Shown: positions 57,077-64,000 of the stretch, piece after piece
Layout: every line of letters starts with the position of its first letter
Position numbering within the stretch: position 1 is the stretch's first letter
Assembly: GCA_034359265.1 (NCBI GenBank)
Contig: CP136890.1
Coordinates: 46,226,501-46,290,500, forward strand
Reading direction: 5' to 3'
Length of the DNA stretch: 64,000 nt
Source of the DNA: Canna indica
Taxonomy: Eukaryota > Streptophyta > Magnoliopsida > Zingiberales > Cannaceae
Translations under genes and position numbers: made by a program
Notes under the pieces: model-generated
What the model was told of the DNA's origin: nothing
The model's input: the letters and a program-made list of their open reading frames with translations, nothing else
Database searches by the model: none

Positions 57077-57358
57077 AGATGGTGGGAAGACGTTATGAGT
57101 GGAGACTCATTCATTGGCTATATTAGGCGTATTGCTCTCGCTGATTCAGTTTACTTCATTTTGCGTGAGCGGAATGATCGTATTTTTTCTCATGTATCCT
57201 TTTCACCTGCTAGTGTGCATAGCAGTGTTATCACAAGAGTTAAAAGCAAAATTCTTCAGATATATGGTACCCAGGCCTATCACCGACACACCAAGGAACA
57301 AGCTATTGCAGAACGGTGGAGCGTTCAAGTCCATTTCACTCCTGTCCGTCAAGATTAG
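57073..57358 (+). pseudogene. LINE N ORF2 extreme C-terminus
   Basis: Uninterrupted ~95-codon frame (RWWEDVMSGDSF, YFILRERNDRIFSHVS, EQAIAERWSVQ) ending at TAG 57356-57358. It matches the last ~95 residues of the main family's ORF2 with many replacements. No catalytic domain is present, so it is not functional alone. Confidence 0.88.
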
Positions 57359-57693
57359 TGATTCACTGTGTGGGCTTTTATTGCTTGGCCCCGAGTTGTG
57401 GGTCGTCCATGTGATATTTCTTACTTGGCCCGAGTTGTGGGTAATCCGTGTGATGCATTGTTTGCATCTCTATATTGTGCTTGACCTGGGCTGTGGGTTT
57501 TCCTTTTGTTCCTCTTCTCCTAAGGTTTTGGCTACTACCTTGTTGATGGCAATGCCGAAGGTGAGGGGCGTGGTCTTTTCCTTTGGGGGATGAGAAGCTC
57601 TACCATTCCTATTAATGGTAGTCGTATATGAACTCTATTGTATCCTTTTACGTATTAATATATTTCCTTTGCCTTGTTGCAAAAAAAAAAAAT
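57073..57693 (+). mobile_element. LINE N, short 3' copy with poly(A)
   Basis: Begins at TTAGATGGTGGGAAGACG (ORF2 C-terminus) and has a 3' UTR with GTTGTGGGT boxes (about 57396, 57435, 57492) and an A-run to 57693. It is more diverged from the main group than M or L, so it is another subfamily. Right part of composite insertion 2. Confidence 0.9.
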
Positions 57694-60600
57694 AATAACT
57701 TGATTAACAAGTTCTCCCATCACAGTGAATGTTCTCGAGTCGCTCGGGACTTAGATTGCTCGTCATTTCGAGCAGATACGGGGAGTTCAATTAGTCGGCT
57801 TCGTTCAAGATTCTGTTCGAAAAAGCGTATAATTCTTTGCATTAGACAGTCAAAAATGACTTGATTAACAAATTCTCCCATCATAGTGAATGTTCTAGAG
57901 TCGCTCGAGACTCAGATTGCACGTTATTTCGAGCAGATACGGGGAGTTCAATCAGTCGGCTTCGGTCAAGATTTTGTTCAAAAAAGCTTGTCATTCTTTA
58001 CATTAGTCTGTCAAAAATAACTCGATTAACAACTTCACCCATCACAGTGAATGTTTTGGAGTCGCTCGGCAGTCAGATTGCTGGTCGTTCCGAGCCGATA
58101 CCACGAAATTCAATCAGTCGGCTTCATTCAAGATTCTGTTCGAAAAACCGTGCAATTCTTTGCATTAGGCTTTCAAAAATAACTTGATTAACAACTTGTC
58201 CCAACACAGTGAATGTTCTGGAGTCGCTCGGGACACAGATTGCTCATAATTTCGAGCCGATAGGGAAGTTCAATCAATCGGCTTCGTTCCTGATTCTGTT
58301 CGAAAAAACGTATAATTCTTTGCTTTAGTCTGTCAAAAATAACTCGATTAACAACTTCTCCCATCACACTGAATGTTCTGGAGTCGCTCGGGACTTAGTT
58401 TGCTCGTCATTTTGAGCAGATACGGGGAGTTCAATCAGTCAGCTTCGTTCAAGATTCTGTTCGAAAAAGCGTGTAATTCTTTGCATTAGTTTGTAAAAAA
58501 TAACTCGATTAACAACTTCTCCCATCACAGTGAATGTTCTGGAGTCGCTCGGGACTCAGATTGCTCGTTATTTCGAGCAGATACGGGGAGTTCAATTCGT
58601 CGGCTTTGTTCAAGATTCTGTTCGAAAAAGCGTGTAATCCTTTGCATTAGTCTGTCAAAAATAACTCGATTAACAACTTCCCCCATCACAGTGAATATTC
58701 TAGAGTCGCTCGGGACTCAGAATGCTGGTCGTTTGGAGCCGATACCCCGAAGTTCAATCAATCGGCTTCGTTCAAGATTCTATTCGAAAAAGCGTATAAT
58801 TCTTTGCATTTTGTTTATCAAAAATAACTCGATTAACAACTTCTCCCATAATAGTGAATGTTCTGGAGTCGTTTCGAGCCAATACCCCGAAGTTCAATCA
58901 GTCGGTTTCGTTCAAGATTCTGTTCCAAAAAGCGTGCAATTCATTGCATTAGGCTGTCTAAAATAACTCGATTATGAACTTCTCCCATTAGAGTGAATGT
59001 TCTGGAGTTGCTCAGGATTCAGATTGCTCGTCATTTCGAGCAGATCCGGGGAGTTCAATAGGTCGGCTTCGTTCAAGATTTTGTTCGAAAAAGCGTATAA
59101 TTCTTTGCATTAGTCTGTCAAAAATAACTCGATTAACAACTTCTCCCATCACAGTGAATGTTCTAGAGTCGCTCGGGACACAGATTGCTCATAATTTTGA
59201 GTCAATAGGGGAGTTCAATCAATCGGCTTCGTTCCTAATTCTGTTCGAAAAAACGTATAATTCTTTGCATTAGGCTATCAAAAATAACTCGAATAACAAC
59301 TTCTCCCATTACAGTGAATGTTCTGGAGTCGCTCGGGACTCAGATTGCTCGTCATTTCGGGCCGATACGAGCAGTTCAATCAATCGGCTTCGTTCAAGAT
59401 TCTGTTTGAAAAAGCGTGTAATTCTTTGCATTAGTCTGTCAAAAATAACTCGATTAACAACTTCTCCCATCACAGTGAATGTTCTGGAGTCGCTCGGGAC
59501 TCAGATTACTCATCGTTTCGAGCCGATACCCCGAAGTTCAATCTGTAGGTTTCGTTCAAGATTCTGTTCGAAAAAGCGTGCAATTCATTGCATTAGAATG
59601 TCTAAAATAACTCGATTAACAACTTCTCCCATCAGAGTGAATGTTCTGGAGTAGCTCAGAATTCAGATTCCTGGTCATTTCGATCCGATAAGGGCAATTA
59701 AGTCAATCGGCTTCGTTTAAGATTTTGTTCGAAAAAGAATGCAATTCTTTGCATTAGGCTATAAAAAATAACTAGATTAACAACTTATGCCATCACAGTG
59801 AATGTTCTGGAGTTGCTCGGGACTCAGATTGCTGGTTGTTTCGGGCCGATACGCCGAAGTTCAATCAGTCGACTTTGTTCAAGATTCTATTCGAAAAAGT
59901 GTATAATTATTTGCATTAGTATGTCAATAATAACTCGATTAACAACTTCTCCCATCACAGTTAATTTTCTGGAGTCGCTCGGGACTTAGATTGCTCGTCA
60001 TTTCGAGCAGATACGGGGAGTTCAATCAGTCAGCTTCGTTCAAGATTATGTTCTAAAATGCGTGTAATTCATTGCATTAGTCTGTGAAAAATAACTCAAT
60101 TAACAACTTCTCCCATCACAGTGAATGTTCTGGAGTCGCTCGGGACCTAGATTGCTCGTCATTTCGAGTAGATACGGGGAGTTCAATCAGTCGGCTTCGT
60201 TCATGATTCTGTTCGAAAAAGCGTGTAATTCTATGCATTAGTCTGTCAAAATAACTCGATTAACAACTTCTCCCATCACAGTGAATGTTTTGGAGTCTCT
60301 CGGGACTCAGATTGCTCGTCATTTCGATCCGATACGGGCAATTCAGTCAAACGGCTTCGTTTAAGATTTTGTTCGAAAAAGCATACAATTCTTTGCATTA
60401 AGCTATCAAAAATAACTCTATTAACAACTTATCCCATCACAACGAATGTTCTGGAGTTGCTCGGGACTCAGATTGCTGGTTGTTTCGAGCCGATACGCCG
60501 AAGTTCAATCAGTCGACTTTGCTCAAGATTTTGTTCGAAAAAGCGTATAATTATTTGCATTATTCTGTAAAAAATAACTCGATTAACAACTTCTCCCATC

Positions 60601-63600
60601 ACAGTTAATGTTCTGGAGTCGAAAGCGTGTAATTCTTTGCATTAGACTGTCAAAAATGACTCGATTAACAACTTCTCCCATCATAGTGAATGTTCTAGAG
60701 TCGCTCGGGTCTCAGATTGCACGTTATTTCGAGCAGATACGGGGAGTTCAATCAGTCGGCTTCGGTCAAGATTTTGTTCAAAAAAGCTTGTCATTCTTTG
60801 CACTAGTCAGTCAAAAATAACTCGATTAACAACTTCTCCCATGACAGTGAATGTTTTGGAGTCGCACGGCAGTCAGATTGCTGGTCGTTCCGAGCCGATA
60901 CCCCGAAGTTCTATCAGTCGGCTTCATTCAAGATTCTATTCGAAAAACCGTGCAATTCTTTGCATTAGGCTTTCAAAAATAACTCGATTAACAACTTCTC
61001 CCATCACAATGAATGTTCTGGGGTTGCTCGGGACTCAGATTGCTCGTCATTTCGATCCTATACGGGCAGTTCAATCAATCAGATTCGTTCAAGATTTTGT
61101 TCGAAAAAACATGCAATTCTTTTCATTAGGCTATCAAAAATAACTCGATTAATAACTTATCCCATCACAGTGAATGTTCTGGAGTCGCTCGGGACTCAGA
61201 TTGCTCGTCATTTCGAGCGGATACGGGGAGTTTAATCAATCGCATTCATTCAAGATTTTGTTCGAAAAAAAGTGCAATTCTTTTGCATTAGTCTGTCAAA
61301 AATAACTCGAATAACAACTTGTCCCATCACACTGAATGTTCTGGAGTTGCTCGTGACACAGATTGCTCATAATTTTGAGCCGATAGGGGAGTTCAATCAA
61401 TCGGCTTCATTCCTGATTCTGTTCGAAAAAACGTATAATTCTTTGCTTTAGTCTGTCAAATATAACTCGATTAACAACTTCTCCCATCAGAGTGAATGTT
61501 CTGGAGTCGCTCGGGACTTAGTTTGCTCGTCATTTCGAGCAGATACGGGGAGTTCAATTAGTCAGCTACGTTCAAGATTTTGTTCGGAAATGAGTGTAAT
61601 TCATTGCATTAGTTTGTCAAAAATAACTAAATTAACAACTTCTCCTGTCACAGTTAATTCTGGAGTCGCTCGAGACTTAGATTGCTAGTCATTTCGAGCA
61701 GATACGGGGAGTTTAATCAGTCGGCTTCGTTCAAGATTTTGTTCTAAAATGCGTGTAATTCATTGCATTAGTCTGTCAAAAATGACTCAATTAACAACTT
61801 CCCCCATCACAGTGAATGTTCTAGAGTCGCTCGGGACTCGGATTGCGGGTTGTTTCGAGCCGATACGCCGAAGTTCAATCAGTCGACTTCGTTCAAGATT
61901 CTGTTCGAAAAAGCGTATAATTCTTTGCATTAGTCTATCAAAAATAACTCGATTAACAACTTCTCCCATCACAGTGAATGTTCTGGAGTCGCTCGGGACT
62001 TAGATTGCTCATCATTTCGAGTCGATAGGGGAGTTCAATTAATCGGCTTCGGTCAATATTTTGTTCGAAAAAGCGTGTAATTATTTTTATTAGTCTATCA
62101 AAAATAACTCGATTACCAACTTCTCCCATCACAGTGAATGTTCTGGAGTCGCTCGAAACTCAGATTTCTGGTCATTTCGAGCCGATACGTCGAAGTTCAA
62201 TCAGTCGACTTCGTTCAAGATTTTGTTTGAAAAAGCGTATAATTCTTTGCATTAGTCTGTCAAAAATAACTCGATTAACAACTTCTCCCATCATAGTGAA
62301 TGTTCTGGGGTCGCTCGGGACTCTAATTGCTCGTCATTTCGATCCGATATGGGCAGTTCAATCAATCGTATTCGTTCAAGATTTTGTTCGAAAAAGCATG
62401 CAATTCTTTTCATTAGGCTATCAAAAATAACTCGATTAATAACTTATCCCATCACAGTGAATGTTTTTCGGGTCGATATGGGCAGTTCAATCAATTGGCT
62501 TTCTTCAACATATTGTTCGAAAAAGCGTGCAATTCTTTGCATTAGGCAATCAAAAATAACTCGATTAACAACTTCTTCCATCATTGTGAATGTTCTGGAG
62601 TCACTCGGGACTCAGATTGCTCGTCATTTCGAGCGAATACGGGAGTTCAATCAGTCGCCTTTGTTCAAGATTTTGTTCGAAAAAGGGTGTAATTCATTGC
62701 ATTAGTTTGTCGAAAATAAATCGATTAACAACTTCTCCCATCACAGTGAGTGTTCTAGAGTCGCTCTAAACTCAGGTTGCTGGTCGTTTTGAGCCGATAC
62801 CCCAAAGTTCAATCAGTCGGCTTCGTTCAAGATTCTGTTCGAAAAAGCGTGTAATTCTTTGTGTTATTCTGTCAAAAATAACGCGATTAACAACTTCTCC
62901 GATCACAGTGAATGTTCTGGAGTCGCTCGGGACTCAGATTGCTGGTTGTTCCGAGCCGATACGCCGAACTTCAATCAGTTGACTTCGTTCAAGATTTTGT
63001 TCGAAAAAGCATTTAATTCTTTGTATTAGGCTGTCAAAAATAACTCGATTAACAACTTCTCCCATCATAGTGAATGTTCTGGAGTCGCTTGGGACTCAGA
63101 TTGCTGGTCGTTTCGAGTCGTTATGCCGAAGTTCGATCAGTCGACTTGGTTCAAGATTATGTTCGAAAAAGTGTAGAATTCTTTGCATTAGTCTATCAAA
63201 AATAACTCGATTAACAACTTCCCCCATCACAGTGAATGTTCTGGAGTCGCTCGGGACTTAGTTTGCTCGTCAATTCGAGCAGATACAGGGAGTTCAATCA
63301 ATCAGTTTCGTTCAAGATTCTGTTCAAAAAAGCGTGTAATTATTTGTATTAGTCTGTCAAAAATAACTCGATTAACAACTTCTCCCATCACAGTGAATGT
63401 TCTGGAGTCGCTTGGGACTCAGATTGCTGGTCATTTCGAGTCGATATGCCGAAGTTCGATCAGTCGACTTGGTTCAAGATTATGTTCGAAAAAGTGTAGA
63501 ATTCTTTGCATTAGTCTATCAAAAATAACTCGATTAACAACTTCTCCCATCACAGTGAATGTTCTGGAGTCGCTCGGGACTTAGTTTGCTCGTCATTTCG

Positions 63601-63628
63601 AGCAGATACAGGGAGTTCAATCAATCAG
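57694..63628 (+). repeat. 161-bp satellite array S4 (about 37 units)
   Basis: Same unit and orientation as S1-S3; spacings of 162, 160, 161 and 161 were measured between 58021 and 58665. It starts with the right copy of the 13-bp duplication. It contains a ~1.1-kb block nearly identical to one in S1 and a 323-bp dimer repeat at its end. It stops mid-unit at TCAATCAG (63628), where LINE O begins. Confidence 0.95.
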
Positions 63629-64000
63629 ATCCCCCAATGTGAGAGGCGATCAAGAGTAGGTAGTCTTCGTAAGAGCACAAGCCATAATATGAAAGAATAC
63701 CTCGGGACCCTTCCATTGAATCAAACAAGATGTTGCCAAGAAGTTATAGGTTTAGCGAGTGAAATGCCAATGCAAGTTGAAGCAATACTATAACGACCAT
63801 CTACAGACGGCCTCCAAAGCACCTGATCTCCATTCAAACTAGTGCTCACAGTGCCAATGGAATCCCAAGCTCTATGCAAGAAAAGTTCATGGCCAAGGTT
63901 TCCCAGATGCCAAGTATTGTGCTGCCAAATAGAATAAACCCTAGCGGTCCTACTCGAGTAGAGGCGGGCCGGAATGTGATCATTCATCGTGTCAATAAGA
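63629..64000 (-). mobile_element. LINE O fragment, main family, minus strand (continues beyond window)
   Basis: ORF2 sequence in minus orientation covering MNDHIPARLYSSRTARV to ITSWQHLV (63987-63721), and beyond that, toward 63629, RLPTLDRLSHWGI. It starts mid-ORF2 at the satellite junction, without 3' UTR or poly(A), so this edge is a recombination or deletion breakpoint, not an insertion end. Confidence 0.9.

Noticed and set aside
27470..63628. CRISPR-like array of repeats
   Set aside because: The whole 161-bp unit is repeated without unique spacers, in a eukaryotic context. It is a satellite.

Overview
This window is repeat-dense nuclear DNA from a flowering plant (probably a eudicot; the species cannot be named from the sequence). 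The plant call rests on a plant-type nuclear tRNA-Asn, a plant-type 5S rRNA copy, and many L1-type LINEs whose ORF1 carries a DUF4283-like domain plus a CCHC zinc knuckle. No convincing host protein-coding gene was found. Nearly all long open frames are decayed retrotransposon ORFs or accidental frames through tandem repeats. The setting looks like heterochromatin, perhaps pericentromeric, which is inference.

Layout. 1-8550: two broken LINEs fused end to end (A, B) and a third LINE 3' tail (C). 8551-17335: a 21-bp minisatellite, interrupted at 17336-20592 by an ORF1-only LINE derivative that itself carries a hAT-like MITE, then resuming to 21399. 21400-23464: AT-rich non-coding DNA with small tandem repeats and foldbacks. 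23465-27468: a minus-strand LINE (E, the best preserved ORF2) joined head-to-head to a plus-strand LINE tail (F). 27470-35985: a large array of a ~161-bp satellite. 35986-36369: tRNA-derived SINE-like and 5S-derived pieces. 36370-49526: LINE G, a second LINE family H/I arranged head-to-head, LINE J, LINE K (minus) and an inverted block of the 21-bp minisatellite. 49527-51524: LINE L. 51537-63628: three further blocks of the 161-bp satellite, split by two composite insertions at 54632-56219 and 56714-57693. 63629-64000: another minus-strand LINE fragment (O).

How the parts relate. The LINEs share a 3' terminus that can fold into a hairpin next to poly(A), and 3' UTRs carrying several copies of a CTGTGGG-type box. 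All four plus-strand LINE tails that abut the 161-bp satellite join it at one phase of the unit, its A-rich CAAAAATAACTYGATTA segment. Two satellite interruptions are flanked by matching target-site duplications of 10 and 13 bp. Each is a composite: small-RNA-derived sequence (SINE, 5S, and in one case tRNA-Asn) in minus orientation, followed by a 5'-truncated LINE in plus orientation. I consider these composite, phase-locked insertions the most interesting structure in the window. The satellites also show recent block exchange: dimer and trimer higher-order repeats, a 2,064-bp-offset duplication, and a ~1.1-kb block shared by arrays 33 kb apart.
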